64,000 nucleotides of DNA from Heterohyrax brucei (GCA_028571685.1 CM053158.1:57132001-57196000); one strand, 5' to 3'. Counted from the first letter of the stretch, positions 45,104 to 57,259 are shown. Made by a program: numbers and translations. Notes: generated by a model not told the origin, from the letters alone.

Positions 45104-45512
45104 AGAGTATGCATGGGGTTTGAAAATGATCATGTAATCTTCTAGAACAGTGTTTTTCAAGTTGTGAATTACAACTTCAAGGTGGTTACACAACAGTGTT
45201 ATTAAGTAACCATGATTCATGGATAGAAGGGTAGATTATGATAAAGGAAATGTCGCAAAGTCCATTGGTAGAATCTAGACAATGGGTACAGAGTTATTCA
45301 CTGTCCAAGTATTGCAACTGTGTATATACTTGAAATTTTTCACCGATATTAGCAGAAAGGTGAGAATGTTTACTTTGTTTTCAATTATCTTTAAATTCTT
45401 GGGGTCTCATGAAAATTTCTGGGCACTAATATTGTTGTAGTAAATTGCTTGGGACAAGAGCCACTGGCAGAATGTTTTCCAGGTAGAATTTAACTAAAAC
45501 ATACATACATAC

Positions 45513-45520
45513 AGACGTGT

Positions 45521-45570
<50 letters not shown>
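45513..45570 (+). repeat. (GT)n microsatellite
   Basis: About 50 bases of GT after a short GTGTATGTGT start. Confidence 0.97.
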
Positions 45571-45574
45571 TATT

Positions 45575-46730
45575 GTTTCATCAACTTGTAGAAATTAATG
45601 CCACTTTCCCACTGTACATAGTAAATGCTGTCCCTTTTCAAATAATGCAAATAAATTTTAAAATATTCAGCAAGCAATGGCCAGGTAGTTAGGTATACCG
45701 GTTGAATATATATATAGTAGGACTGATATGCATGAGATTGCTACAGGAAAAAGGAAGCTATTGAAGAAATTCAAGTGCATGACCTCACTAATTTTTACAG
45801 AAATTAAACTCTTCACCCTGTGCTGAATGAATGCAGAGTTTTGTCTTTTAAACTTCCTTTGGCCACTGTCAGACTTCCATGTGCTGTAATGACTGTTGGT
45901 CTCCACATTCAGATTTTCTTCAAGAGCCCCCTGAAGCTGTGATTCAAGACAAAGGTTATTGGCTGTGAGGGCTTAAGATGTGGTACTCTTTACTTGCTTT
46001 TAGAAAACAGTAATTCCTGAAAAAAGATATGGTCCCTAAATGAGCCAGAGCCACTTACAGAGAGTGGTTTGCCAAGCGGAGGCTCCTGTCAACTGGATTC
46101 GACTCTGTCACAGTCACTTTTTCTCTACAGAAATACCTTTTCTTGATAAAATTTATAAAACTCCCTAAAGTACTGCACTTCTCCAAAGTAAATGCCCAAT
46201 AGTGTATTCCTGCAAAAAAAAAAAAAGAGAAATAGTCAACAAGTTAGTGTTTTTACACTACTTCTGTGTGTTTCTTGGTGAGAATATGTATTCGTTATTA
46301 TCTGAATAGAATTAGAAGGTTTTTTTCCCACTAATAGAAAAAGCTTTTCTTATATATATAATGCCTTCTTGTACAGCTTAAATATTTTGAAAGGATATTA
46401 TTTCTTACAACCAATTAGAATCAGAATTTAGACATAAATCCTTTTTATGCTACTTTTTAATACCTTTGTATGCATTCACATATAAATATACACATATCTT
46501 AATTTCTAAATACATATGTAGGTATTTAGGTTATTTACAGTTTTATTTTACTTTTTTAATACCAGTGAACATCATTAATGTTATCATTTTGAACTTTTGT
46601 GAATATTTCTAATAAATTATTGGGATTAACATTTCTAGATGTGGTGTAATGAATTATTTATTATGACCTTTCTAGCCATAATCTCAGTAACACACACAGT
46701 GATTGAGTAGGATTACCCGAATAAGGTGTA
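45575..46730. other. No recognised feature
   Basis: AT-rich unassigned sequence with an A run at 46213-46225. Confidence 0.5.
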
Positions 46731-46734
46731 TGAA

Positions 46735-47115
46735 ACCTGTGATTATTGGGGTTATGCATCAGCTTGTCTGTGTCGTGATTCCCAGAATTGTATGATTGTC
46801 CTCCGTTGTACGTGTTGTGTATCTTGACTTCCACCTGCAGCAGGATTGTTATAGGCCGTGCCTTGAGTCATAACCTGGAAGGAAGGCGTGGCTCAAATCC
46901 TACCTTTCCTCAAGTTACAGCCTTCGCTGAGGTGTAGCCTGTATCTAAGATACATGCTTGTGTTCTGGTGGGTCTCTCTCTCTGTCTCTCTCTGTCTCTC
47001 TATGCATTTGGATCCAGCATGTGGTTCATAACCAGTTGACCTCAGGTTCATGGGGTTCAAGCCAGAGGCCTGCTGTCTGACCTGCTGATTCTGGGATTTG
47101 CTATCTTCATGCTAC
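46735..47115 (+). mobile_element. Afrotherian LTR, 5' half, sense
   Basis: GGTTATGCATCAGCTTGTC, GTGATTCCCAGAATTGTATGATTGTCC, a (CTCTCTGT)n stretch at about 46973-47003 and CTGCTGTCTGACCTGCTGATT. It parallels the complement of 52795-53415. Confidence 0.6.
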
Positions 47116-47285
47116 TGAACAAAAGTCCAGATTCTTCTTACCTGCCCCGAAAAGCCAATCTCTGTGACAGGTATCAGGGTGACTGATCAAAAAGAAGTTT
47201 ACTGCTGTGTGCTAGCAGACACAGGGAGCAGGGAAGATTCTCTCCATCAAGAACCTGCTCAAAAAGCATCAGGTGGTTGGGGATA

Positions 47286-47321
47286 TGTGTGTATATATAT
47301 GTGTATATATACATATATATA
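47286..47321 (+). repeat. (TATG/TA)n microsatellite
   Basis: GTGTGTATATATATGTG and further TA/TG alternation. Confidence 0.9.
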
Positions 47322-47754
47322 GGAACAACATTACATGGAAATGTAAATACAGGTATTGCTGCCAGCATCAGGGAAACAATGTGATTGATTAGGGATAAAG
47401 AGCAGGATCTGTTCAGGGGCCTTTGGGGTCCTTTGAGGATATGCATCAGGAGCAGGGATCTGGACTGCATTCAGCTGTCATCTGAAGCAGGGGTTCCTGA
47501 CTAGTGCTTGAATCTTTCACTGGTTCTTTATCTGCTTTGATGTTCCTAAAAAAGCTATGAAAACTGTAAAGATCCTATTTCTGTGGCCCCGGTCAGTTAA
47601 TGTGTGACTTTCTGCCAGAGCCAGGAAATTTTAAGACAGGAGAAAAGACAGTTTTACACAGTCAATTTTACAAAGAGAATTAAATCTCTGCTGTCTATTT
47701 TAACTTCCATTTTTAAAATCAGGGTATCTAAAGCTTCCTTACTATATCAATTCA

Positions 47755-47980
47755 CAGTCCCTTGGGACAGCAGCCTGTCGTGACCTGGTTATTCACCATC
47801 TCGCAGACCTGTGAGCCAGCAGCGTGTGGTCTGGGTTTGGATTTATTGAACCCTGCAGCCACCATGTGAGTCTGGAGAAGCCTGTGCCTGACCCATAAAT
47901 TTGGCACTTGCCAGCTGCCACAAGCCGCTTCCTTGATGTGGTTTGTGAGTTCTTTAAGATTATTGCAGTGAATTGTTGTT
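47755..47980 (+). mobile_element. Afrotherian LTR, 3' half, sense
   Basis: CACCATGTGAGTCTGGAGAAGCC, GGCACTTGCCAGCTGCC and CCTTGATGTGGTTTGTGAG with ATTGCAGTGAATT; the last matches (complemented) 52873-52920. Probably the remainder of 46735-47115, separated by about 640 bases. Confidence 0.5.
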
Positions 47981-48045
47981 GTTAGGTTCCATCAAGTCAG
48001 TTCTGATGCGTAGCAACCCAGTACACAACAGAACAAAGATAAAAG
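47981..48045 (-). mobile_element. RTE LINE 3' tail, antisense
   Basis: TTGTTGTTAGGTTCCATCAAG, TGATGCGTAGCAACCC and ACAACAGAACAAAG: the extreme RTE 3' end, including the CAA repeat, complemented. Confidence 0.7.
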
Positions 48046-48049
48046 CTCT

Positions 48050-49145
48050 CTGACTTGACTGGAGAAGTCGGACAGGCTCTGAGGACTCTTAATTCTGTAT
48101 GTTCCTTTGCATACTGGCTTACATTGGGTCATTTACTTGACCTATCCCAGTACTGGCTTCCCAGCAGGTGACCTAAACCTGTCTTTTTTGGTAACAGATT
48201 GATAATATTGGCTCTCATTGTTGTAGTTCCACTTTATAGTGAACTCTGTGTTTAATTGCAGTTATTTTATGGTAATTTCAGTGTTATTATGTTTGGAAAA
48301 TGAGGTAAAAATCTTAGAGATGAGTAGGTAAAAATGATTTTATGAAAATTAACTCAGTTTTATAGACCATGTTACCCAGTTAAGAGCAATTCTTGTTAAC
48401 ATATGCATCTTGAGAATACACATGAAATAAAATTAATGAACCAGAGAATAATGTATTTTTATGAGCTAATTGCTAGTGGTGATCTTTTGTTTTTAAAACT
48501 TATTTCAGAAAACTAATGTAAATCTTTGGACTTCGACTATTTTCTTCATCAAGCATAGATGTTAATTTAAAATTTGACATCTTACAAAGAAATCTGCTAA
48601 TGAAACTCGCAATTAATAGATAATCTGGTTTCAGTAACCCAAAATTGAAAGTCCTGAACATGAACAGTGATTTTCGTAGATGTACTTTAATTTTTTAAAA
48701 GCGAAATGCCCTGGAGATGACCAACATGTCTGGCATTGTTTTGCCTAAAAAGACCTCCATGTATATAGATCCTGTATAGATCTAATTATCATTTATGTAT
48801 GTGACTTTTATTTTGTTTGAATTAAGACTGAGAAGTGATTAATTGCAGGGCAGTGTCTCTTACCAAGTTGTGAGTAAATGCGTAGCATAACTGTTTACAA
48901 ACAAGAAAACCGTACTTCTTGTCAGGCAGTTGATTAGAAAATGTGTTCAGTTCATTGTATAGCCTCTACAGGAAGGATCTTTGCATTTGACAAGGTTGAC
49001 ATTTAATAATTCAATCTTTTAGACATTTGAATTAGACTGAAGGCCACCCAGAACCTTTGCTCTAATTTCAAGAATATTTTCAGATGTAAATAAGCACAAA
49101 AATATGAAGCAGCTATTGTCACTTTCACAGAAGTTTGAAATCTGA
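48050..49145. other. No recognised feature
   Basis: AT-rich unassigned sequence without recognisable repeats; a candidate for a conservation check. Confidence 0.45.
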
Positions 49146-49147
49146 AG

Positions 49148-49312
49148 CAAGGCATCTCAAAGTGTGTATAGCTTGTTACAACACGGATTCTTGAGTCCCA
49201 TCTTCAGATGTTCCGATTCAGTAACCTGGGAGGGGAACCAAAAGTAGTATTCCCCACAGGGTCCCAGCTGATACAGATGCCACACCATAATTTGAGAACA
49301 ACTGTTCTAGAG
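49148..49312. repeat. hAT-type MER element
   Basis: CATCTCAAAGTGTGTATAGC start, CTTGTTACAACACGGATTC, GATTCAGTAACCTGGG and ATTTGAGAACAACTGTTC end: nearly complete copy of the class seen at 8020 and 9405. Confidence 0.6.
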
Positions 49313-49514
49313 CATTCATTTGTGATTTGTAAGTTGACAACATGATTGACGTTTCCTAGTGACTTTTTAAACCAAAGCAAAGCTTTTTGGAAAACAGACT
49401 GATGGGTAACATAGATATTTCAGAACAGAAATGGTTGATGGGGAAAAAAATGGCAAAAAGTGTTTTCATGTTAGAGATTTTGGAGGCAAGGCAGATTACC
49501 ACTGGGTATCCATC

Positions 49515-49537
49515 TAGTTAGTTAGTTAGTTAGTTTC
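49515..49537 (+). repeat. (TTAG)n short tandem repeat
   Basis: Five to six TTAG units. Confidence 0.9.
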
Positions 49538-49679
49538 ACTAAGAGCAGGGTAACCGATCTGAAGTCATTCTTCATTCAGTTCGTACCTTCCATGTCTTTT
49601 CTAACAGCAAGATTATTGAAGTGTTTGAGAGTTTGGACTCTATCACTTCTAGCTTTCGTCTTGGGCAGATTGCCTCATG

Positions 49680-50030
49680 TACCAGTTTTCTATTGCTGTG
49701 AGAGAAAATATTTCAGTTCTTAGAGGCTTAAAACAACAAACGTTATCTTTGTAGTTTCATAAAGTCGGGAACCTGGGAGTGGTTTAGTTAGATGGTCTTG
49801 GCCCAAGGCCTGCCATGAGGTAGTATTTGAGTTGTTGACTCTGAAGTGTCTGTAGTGTCTGCTTTCTGGGAGTTGGCAGGAGGCTTCCACTGCTTGCTTT
49901 GTGGCTTCTCCACTGAGCCACTTAAAACATAGCGGGCAGGGATACCTAAGACAGAACCACAGTCTTTTTATGACCTTCTCTCAGTGGTGAGATCTTTCCT
50001 CTATTACCATGTGAGGTTTATCCCTCCAGC
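49680..50030 (-). repeat. MLT1-like LTR, antisense
   Basis: ACCAGTTTTCTATTGCTGTGAGAG, GGCTTAAAACAACAAACG and CATAAAGTCGGGAACC resemble the complemented 3' end of MLT1-class LTRs. Confidence 0.5.
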
Positions 50031-50067
50031 ACACAAGAATGGTAAGGTGGCCGAAACAAAGTACATT

Positions 50068-50540
50068 CATTCCTCCTGTCACTGCAGTCAAAATTCAGAG
50101 ATGGAGGAAAAGGTTCAAGCAGTGCTTTATTAACAGATAAACATACAAACCCAGGAGACAGAATAGCTTCTCCAAGACTGTCTCACTTGGGTTCCAGTTC
50201 TAAGCGGTTTATATAGCCAGATTCAAAGGGATTAGCATCTGAAGATTGTCACAGAACGATAACGGAGTCACAAGATCCCGTTACATGTTATCGAACAGTG
50301 TGAATTACCCAAAATTTCATTATCTCTTGAAGGTCTTGGAATAATCAATTTACTACCCCAGAGATAGGGAGAGAAATGCAGGCCAGCTCATCTGGTTTCA
50401 GGGTGATAATTGGGGCAGGGGATGAAATGTATTGTAATAACCTAAGTGACTTTTGTTAGATTCTTATATTCACTAACAGTGACTCTGTCATGTACCTTAA
50501 AGCTAATTATACCATTTGACTCTCTGGGGCTTTTTTCTTA
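50068..50540 (-). mobile_element. Retroviral-type LTR with TATA box and polyadenylation signal, antisense
   Basis: On the minus strand TATATAAA (complement at 50208-50215) lies about 80 bases upstream of AATAAA (complement at 50126-50131), followed by about 60 bases of U5-like sequence. This spacing is that of a short R region in an endogenous retrovirus LTR. U3 would run to about 50540, where an MLT1 begins. No retroviral genes adjoin, so a solo LTR. Family not recognised; both ends are uncertain. Confidence 0.55.
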
Positions 50541-50559
50541 AGAAAATAATACCAGAATC

Positions 50560-51130
50560 TTGGGTACTGAAAAGGGGTTTAACACAGTGTAGTGCTTGTG
50601 GTTGGCAGCCTTTAGGAAGGACCAGATCTGCCACTTCCTGTGCTCACACCTTTGTATAATTGTCCCCATGAGGGTAGCTGGACCTAGAGACTTGCTTCCA
50701 GTTATTATACGGAAACAGAAGGCGCAATGAGTGACCCTTCTTAGATTATATTGTAAAAATACTACATCTTTTTCTGGAAAGTGATGGGTATACTCCATGT
50801 TGGTCGATTTCTATCTCTGTCTCTACTTTGTATCTCTCGCTCTGAGGGAAGCAGTGGCTGTCTTATGGGAGCCCTATATAGAGGCCTAGGTGGTAAGGAA
50901 CTGATGTGTCCCGCCGGCAGCTAGTGAGCACCTGAAGCCTGGGAGAAGCCACATGACCGGGTGTGGGAGTGGATGCTCCTCTAAGCAAGGCTTGAGACTG
51001 ACAGCACCTTCTACCAACACCTTGACTGTAGTCTTGTGAGAAGCCCTGAGTCACCAGCTAAGGTGCTTCTAGGTTTACATCCCTCTAACTCTGTGAGACA
51101 ATTAGTGTTTGTTGTTAAGCAAGGAGTAAC
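50560..51130 (+). repeat. MLT1-class LTR, sense
   Basis: GCTGGACCTAGAGACTTGCTTCC, GAGCCCTATATAGAGGCC-like segment, GTGAGCACCTGAAGCCTGGG, CACCTTGACTGTAGTCTTGTGAGAAGCCC and TTAGTGTTTGTTGTTAAGC lie in MLT1 order. Ancient. Confidence 0.75.
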
Positions 51131-51370
51131 TGGTAAAATCCTGAATACCAAAACATGTCAATACATATTCTTAAAGTGCAATAAAGGGAATAAATGCAAG
51201 ATTTTTACATACTGTATTATTTTAACTCTATCTGGCATGAGTTTTTTTCTAGTGAAACACTAGTGAAACACACTAGAGTGAAATGTACAAAGTAGTGATA
51301 CTGTATGTCTGTGAATATTAGAACTGTAAGTGATTTATTCTGCTTTGCTTCCTTTTTGGTCCCATGTCAT

Positions 51371-51507
51371 AGAACCCTGGTGTCAGAGTGGTTAAGAGTT
51401 CAGCTGCTAGCCAAAATGTTAGCAGTTTGAATTCACCAGGAAACCATCTAGGGCAGTTCTGCTCTGTCCTAGAGGGTCTCTGTGAAACAGGTTTGATTTT
51501 GTTGTTC
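51371..51507 (+). mobile_element. AfroSINE, sense
   Basis: AGAACCCTGGTGTCAGAGTGG head, GTCCTAGAGGGTCTCTGTG, tail shortened. Confidence 0.83.
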
Positions 51508-51509
51508 TT

Positions 51510-52180
51510 ATCATAATCATGTATTATTTTACAGTGCAGAAATAATTAAGATGAAGAAGAATAAAAGATGGGAAAAATCAGACTAAAAAAGACAAGGAAG
51601 AATTTAAACACATGTTGGCATATGGAAAATATTAAGTTATTTAGGGAGAAAAATGTTGCAGATTTATACATTTGCGATCAGACACCTAAAAAGGAAATAA
51701 ATAATTTGAATTCAAGATGATATAGTATTTAAAATTTGTTCAGTGATCATGTCTTACTTGTAATTAAACATACTCTGAATGAAACATTTTCAGAAAAATA
51801 TTGATGAGTCTTTCATTTTTACCTAACACGTGCACGGCACTTGGCTGGCTTGCACATGTAAAGTACCATGTAAAGCCTTGGTAATATTTTTGAAGATAAC
51901 TTAGTGACATTTTAATGTGAGTCCAGAAATAATTTATGGAACAGACTTTACTATCACATCTTGGCTAGTTAATTTTCCCCAGATTGGAGTCTTTCCATAC
52001 ATGACGATTCTTGCATTGTTGGTCTTGTTTTGACATTGGGATTTTTGTAAATTCCATTCCATGGATACTTTGCCATCTGCTTCTCCCTCTTCTAGTCCTT
52101 TCTGTAGCATGCCAGTGCCTTCTGTGATGACTGATTCCATCTCCTCATGGGGCTGTCTTTTAGGGTCTGCTATAGGTCAC
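51510..52180. other. No recognised feature
   Basis: AT-rich unassigned sequence. Confidence 0.5.
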
Positions 52181-52182
52181 TG

Positions 52183-52385
52183 TAGGGGCTTTGAAGGAAC
52201 AATTAATATACTCGGCTACTAACTGAAAGTTTGGAGGTTTAAGTCCACCCAGAGACACCTCAGAAGAAAGTCCAGGCCATCTACTTCACAAAAATCAGCC
52301 ACTAAAAATCCTGTGGAGTATAGTTCCACTAGACTCATGGGATTTTATGAGCAAGAGTGAACTTAAGGACAGCAGGCTTAGTGGT
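52183..52385 (+). mobile_element. AfroSINE, longer subtype, sense
   Basis: GGCTACTAACTGAAAGTTTGG, GTCCAGGCCATCTACTTCAC and AAAATCAGCCACTAAAAATCC. Confidence 0.72.
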
Positions 52386-52794
52386 GATGTATCACTGTGA
52401 TACAAGTGTTCAGAGGAAGGCTGGTAAGCAGGAACATTAAATTACTTCAAGTTGTTTGGAACCAGATATTTTTTCTTCAAGAACCAAAACAGAGCAAGGT
52501 TTTGTTTCTTTTCTTATTCATTTGTTAGATGCAGTAGCATGGCATTTTAAAAAATAGGTTATTTTTTCCATCTCTTGAGCTCTTTCTTTTTAAAATTACC
52601 TGAAGCACTTTGCTAAGTTTTTGAGTTCATTATATGTCTTTCTGTGATGCCCACAACTGATGTTCTTTCTTTTTAATGAATCTTACTTTCTGAATAGATG
52701 TAAATGAGTCATTTCTTTTAGAAGGATCAGCAAAAAGCTGGTTCCTATATGAGGCAGAGGTTCAGGATGTCCCAAATGTCCAACTTCTCCGGAT

Positions 52795-53415
52795 TGCTAT
52801 ACTCCATCATCATCTTTGATGTCAGCTACTCCACCTCCCGTCAGGACCCTTCTTCCCTTCTTTGGGTTCCATAATTCACTGCAACATCTCACAGACCTCG
52901 TAAACTGTATCAAGGAAGTGACTCACGTGGTGTGGAGGCTGACAAGCTCCAACTCTGTGGATCAGGTATAATGTTCTCTTGACTCACATGGCCGCAGAGG
53001 CTGATGAATCAAAGTCAGCAGGCCAGACAAGGCTGCAGAAGGTGGCAAATCAGGTCAGACAGTAAGCTGCTGGCTCATGGGGGTGTGGAAGCTGACAAGT
53101 CTCAGAAGTGACAAATCTAATGGCAGGTCACTGGCTGAAGTCCCCAAAATCAGAGGTCAGACATTGATGAGTCAGACATGAGATCTATGCACACAGAGAG
53201 AGAGAGAATATCTCATCAGAGCACCTACATATTCACATTGGATGCAAAGTACAAAGACAGCCCACACTAATCCTGCCTCACTAATTAGAAGTTGGTATTT
53301 ACAGCACATAAAAGGAAGGATGATTACATCACATCACAGAATGGAGGACAGCCACACAGTACTTGAAATCATGACCTTGCCAAGCTGATATGTAACCCCA
53401 ACTATAATAGGTTCC
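52795..53415 (-). mobile_element. Afrotherian LTR, antisense, near complete
   Basis: Read on the minus strand: ACATATCAGCTTGGCAAGG, GGCTGTCCTCCATTCTG, a (CT)n stretch (complement at 53196-53211), repeated CTGACCTG and GTCAGCCTC blocks. Non-coding. Shares its plan with 46735-47980 and 15700-16130. Confidence 0.65.
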
Positions 53416-53754
53416 GTGTGCCGTATTTGTATAACCCTGCTCCATCTTTGTTTGTGAGTCACAAAGACTATGGCTAAAGGGGCCATATTAATTCACTGAA
53501 CAGCTGATCAAACCAATTGAAATAGTTCCCAAGTACCAAATGTACCAGATGTCTCAGTTTTAAAAAAGTGTCTATATTAGAACATAGGCATCTGTATTCA
53601 CAGCAAATATAATTTTGTCAGAGTAGACTGAAATGTCTGTTAAGTTAAAGCAAAGAGATTTATTGAAGGAAGAGAGCAGACTAGCTGGGGCAGCATCTCC
53701 TGAGGAATCATCAAAGTCCTCCAGCAAATGGAATTTTTTACTGAGTTTAAGTAT

Positions 53755-53787
53755 GCCAAAGCCAAGTGCCGTCGAGTCGGATCCGAC
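53755..53787 (-). repeat. Orphan SINE tail
   Basis: GCCAAAGCCAAGTGCCGTCG continuing AGTCGGATCCGAC; no SINE head or body on either side. Confidence 0.65.
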
Positions 53788-53859
53788 AGGAAAAGAATCT
53801 GATTGGTTGACATTTATAAGATTACAGGTGCTGGATAATTGCAAGCTCCCTTAAGTACT

Positions 53860-55110
53860 TTTTTGTTAATTATTGAGTTTGAGAGTTGACTTCTCTTTAA
53901 TCCTAAATATTTTATGAGTAGCCTGAGAGAATACCTTTTCTGGGAACATTGTTATGGGAAGGGGAGTGTGAAGACTTCCTGAGGCATTCTGGCTAGCTGA
54001 CTTTTGAAAGTCAGTTAAGAATGGGCAGTAAACAGTAAAAATGGAATTTAGCCTACCTCTTTGGCAGAAGCCTCTTCTTATGTGAGATACCTGGATTTTC
54101 AGGGCTCCTTTACAACCTTGTAGTGCTCTTCCCCGGTTTCAGAGACCACTTTTAGGCAATACTATTTTTCATGTACTCACAATACTGAAAGTATATAGAG
54201 ATCTTCACTCAGAAATGCAAGAGGGAAAGAACGTTAAGCTATATTAAATGGTCAGTGCAAATTCCATTTGGCTGAGTGCATATTTGTTCCTAAGTGGAGT
54301 TATTTAAGGGAAAAGAAGTCATAATTGAGAAAAGCACATAATGTTCCCTAGTCTGTATTTGATTCTTTTCTAAAAACTGCCTGATTACTTTTAGAATCCA
54401 TTTTCCTTTTTAAAAAATTGAATCGTGAAAGAGTGTTGTCTCTCCTTTGACTAGTTTCCCTATTCTTGCAGCATTTGGGCCACATATGTGTGGCTCAATG
54501 CTGGACTGAAGTAATGAGTATTCTTTTTAGTCTGTAAGATGATGCATGTACATTCTTCCCACCGAGTACTAAGATGTGTTGTCATCTGAGCTATGCAGTA
54601 ATTTTGAATTTTCATTTTCTCTGAATTTACTGATGTCTATAATAAAGGCTGCAACTTTAATAATAAAAAGAAAAGCATTATCACTGTTTGCGTGAGATAA
54701 GGTATTATATCTACCATTAACAGCTGCTGTTGTTAATAATACATATTTTCAGCTTCATCCTAGAGCAATCTGCATGTGAAGTAAAAGATTAAGGTATGGT
54801 CTTTTAAGCTTATTTTCTCAGTATTTTGTTCTAAAAGGAAATGATGGGGAAAAAAAGATTCTGAAAATACATTGTTGGGGTAAAAATCAATATTATAACA
54901 GCAGACTATATTCATGCAAGTGTACTTAAATGATTTGCTGAGTATTACAAAGAACTGTGGTCCTCCAAATTTCATCAGCTGTAGCTGATATTACTGTAGT
55001 TTGCACTTTCTCTGTCAAGCAAGTATATAGAAGTGCAGGACAGTGAAAGAAAACTCATTATAAGGTTGACCTTGGGTCTTCTGTACTTCCTTTGGAAGTG
55101 GAAGTGAGTA
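53860..55110. other. No recognised feature
   Basis: AT-rich unassigned sequence. Confidence 0.5.
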
Positions 55111-55117
55111 TTCAGAT

Positions 55118-55255
55118 TTTGTCACATCTGCTAACCATGAGGTCAGCAGTTGGCATCCAGCAGGTACTCCTTGGAAACTCCCTGGGGCAGTCCTCCTCTG
55201 TCCTGTAGGGTTGCTGTGAGTCGGAATCAACTTGACAGCAGTGGGTTTGGTTTTA
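55118..55255 (+). mobile_element. AfroSINE, sense, 5'-truncated
   Basis: Starts at TCTGCTAACCATGAGGTC, lacks the A box, ends CTTGACAGCAGTGGGTTTGG. Its high similarity to the family suggests a fairly young copy. Confidence 0.85.
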
Positions 55256-55451
55256 GATTATGAGTTATTTGTGTTAGATGTGCCTTACAACTAATGGGAC
55301 ACATGAAGAATCATATTTGAGAAATAGTATGAAATATGAGGTTGTATTTGACCTGGACCTTTTTGTTAAAGTTTTCTTACTGGTTTATTTGGAATGTATA
55401 GAAGAAACAAATGAAACCTTTGGATCTCATACAGCCATGTCATAGTTTGTA

Positions 55452-55996
55452 TGAGAACTGCCAATTAAGTTCAAGATCTCATCCTAGAAAAAATACTGCA
55501 TACTTTATAGCGTGAATATCACTACAGTCACCTTTGAAGTACTCTCCTTGGGATGCTATGCACCAACACCAGTGCCTGGTCCACACTTCAAAGCAATTTT
55601 AGAACTCTTTTCTGGAATGGACATCAGAGCTGTCATCACATTACCTTTGATGTCCTGAATGTCTTCAAACTGTCTTCCTTTCAGTATTTCCTTTATCTTC
55701 AAGTAAAGACAAAATTCACTGACAGCCAGATCAGGTGAGTAAGGGTTTGCCAATACAGTTATTTGTTTACTGGCTAAGAACTCCCACACAGGCAACTATG
55801 CAATTAAGTTCACGGACTTGCCCCCTTGCCACCCATGTGCAACAGCCATTGCAGAAAGAGTTCCAAAATTTCTTTGAAGGATGGACTGGGTGCTGGTGTG
55901 GGTGCATAGCTTCCCAAGAGGAGTACTTCAGAGATCACTGTAGTGACATTCAGCACTTAGAGCAGTTACGTTTGTAGACGTAAGTGTTGGACTTCA
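55452..55996 (-). mobile_element. Palindromic mariner-type DNA transposon, copy B
   Basis: TA on both sides (55450-55451 and 55997-55998). The minus-strand frame 55556-55795 keeps the mariner C-terminal motif NPYSPDLA, where the third catalytic aspartate of the D,D34D triad lies, then EILKGRQFEDIQDIK. The right part (about 55846-55996) is an inverted copy of the left part (about 55452-55620), like copy A. 545 bp, against about 1.3 kb for a complete mariner; non-autonomous. Confidence 0.87.
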
Positions 55997-55999
55997 TAT

Positions 56000-57010
56000 A
56001 TGCCCACAAATGAAGGAATAAAAGAGAAAGCATTTGTTTTGTATTTAAATTTGACCACCCTCTGTCCCTCTGCTCAACCAGTATAAAATATCATGGCTGG
56101 CTTTCTCCTTCTTCCGTTCCAAGAGTTAAAAAATTATTTTACTAGCTCTTTCTGTGTAGTACCCAGTATCCAGTTTGAAACTGAAATTATTTTAGGTACG
56201 TTTTATTTCATGATTTGTAAGACACTAATAATTATGACCTTCACTTATTATGGATGAATGTTTGTACACTTTTTTGCATTTTAAAAAGATTTCATATGTG
56301 TGTGTGTGTTGGTCTCTCAAAGAGATCTTTAACCAGTTAGTTTATTTGACCAATTTGCGTATGCAGCAGTCACTCTGCTTCAGTGCTCTGGTGGCAAGAA
56401 CAGCTCACCTGAGACCTGTTTCTTCCCTTGTACTTTGTCAACCTCTAGCTATGACAAGGCGTCCTAGGCTTGTCCTCTTTGCCCCATTAGACAGACTTCC
56501 CATAGACGTAGAAAGAGCTTTTCTTAACCTTTTTATTTTTGACTGAGTAGAACTGAGCCAGCCAAACCAGACAACACACAGTTAAAAAGTTATATTTTAT
56601 AGGTGCTTTTGTAGAGCTGGAACTCGCTAAGAATCTCAGGGCAAATTAGCTCCTTTTTTAACGAAATCCTGCACTTTATTCCTGGCTAATCTGACCTTGG
56701 TTTAGTTTTCAGACTTTAATTGACTCTATCTCCAGATTTATTGTTAATTCTCTCTGGGGAGCTATCTATCCCTCTGGGTTTTGGAGCAGCTTGCCTAATC
56801 TGATAACATGGTAGGCTAACTCTACCTCAGTACTCAGTTTCTACCTCCTTTTTTGGTTCCCTTTATTAAAAAAAAAAAAAAAAAAAAAAAAATGGTCTTT
56901 TTCCCCAACACAGCTGCTAAACAGAAAAATCACTCAGTAACTTGAACTCCAAGGCCTCAGTGTCTGCTTTTCTACGTTTACAAGATTGCTGTCAGTTTCT
57001 ACCCTCTACA
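56000..57010. other. Unassigned, with a long A run
   Basis: No recognised gene. A run at 56870-56892 with no retroelement I can identify before it. Confidence 0.45.
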
Positions 57011-57013
57011 TGA

Positions 57014-57055
57014 AACCAAAAAACGCAAACCAGTTACCATCAAGTTGATTGCAGC
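57014..57055 (-). repeat. SINE tail only
   Basis: GAAACCAAAAAACGCAAACC and ACCATCAAGTTGATTGC; the body is missing. Confidence 0.6.
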
Positions 57056-57103
57056 CTTTTTATTATTGAAAAGGCATTACAGTTCTTTCTAAAATTTTTT
57101 TAA

Positions 57104-57255
57104 AAACAAAACATTGCTGTCAGGTCAATTCCAGCTCATAGCGACCTTGTAGGGGCTGAGTAGAACTTACCTGTAGTATCTCCAAGGAGCAGCTAATAGA
57201 TTCAAACGGCCGGCCTTTCGGTTAGCAGCCAAGCTCGTAATTACTGCTTCATTGA
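57104..57255 (-). mobile_element. AfroSINE, antisense
   Basis: AAAACATTGCTGTCAGGTCAATTCC through GGTTAGCAGCCAAGCTCG. Confidence 0.83.
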
Positions 57256-57259
57256 TCAT

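Noticed and set aside
45426..45677. Frame with a long run of alternating Thr-His codons
   Set aside because: Translation of the (GT)n microsatellite on the minus strand.
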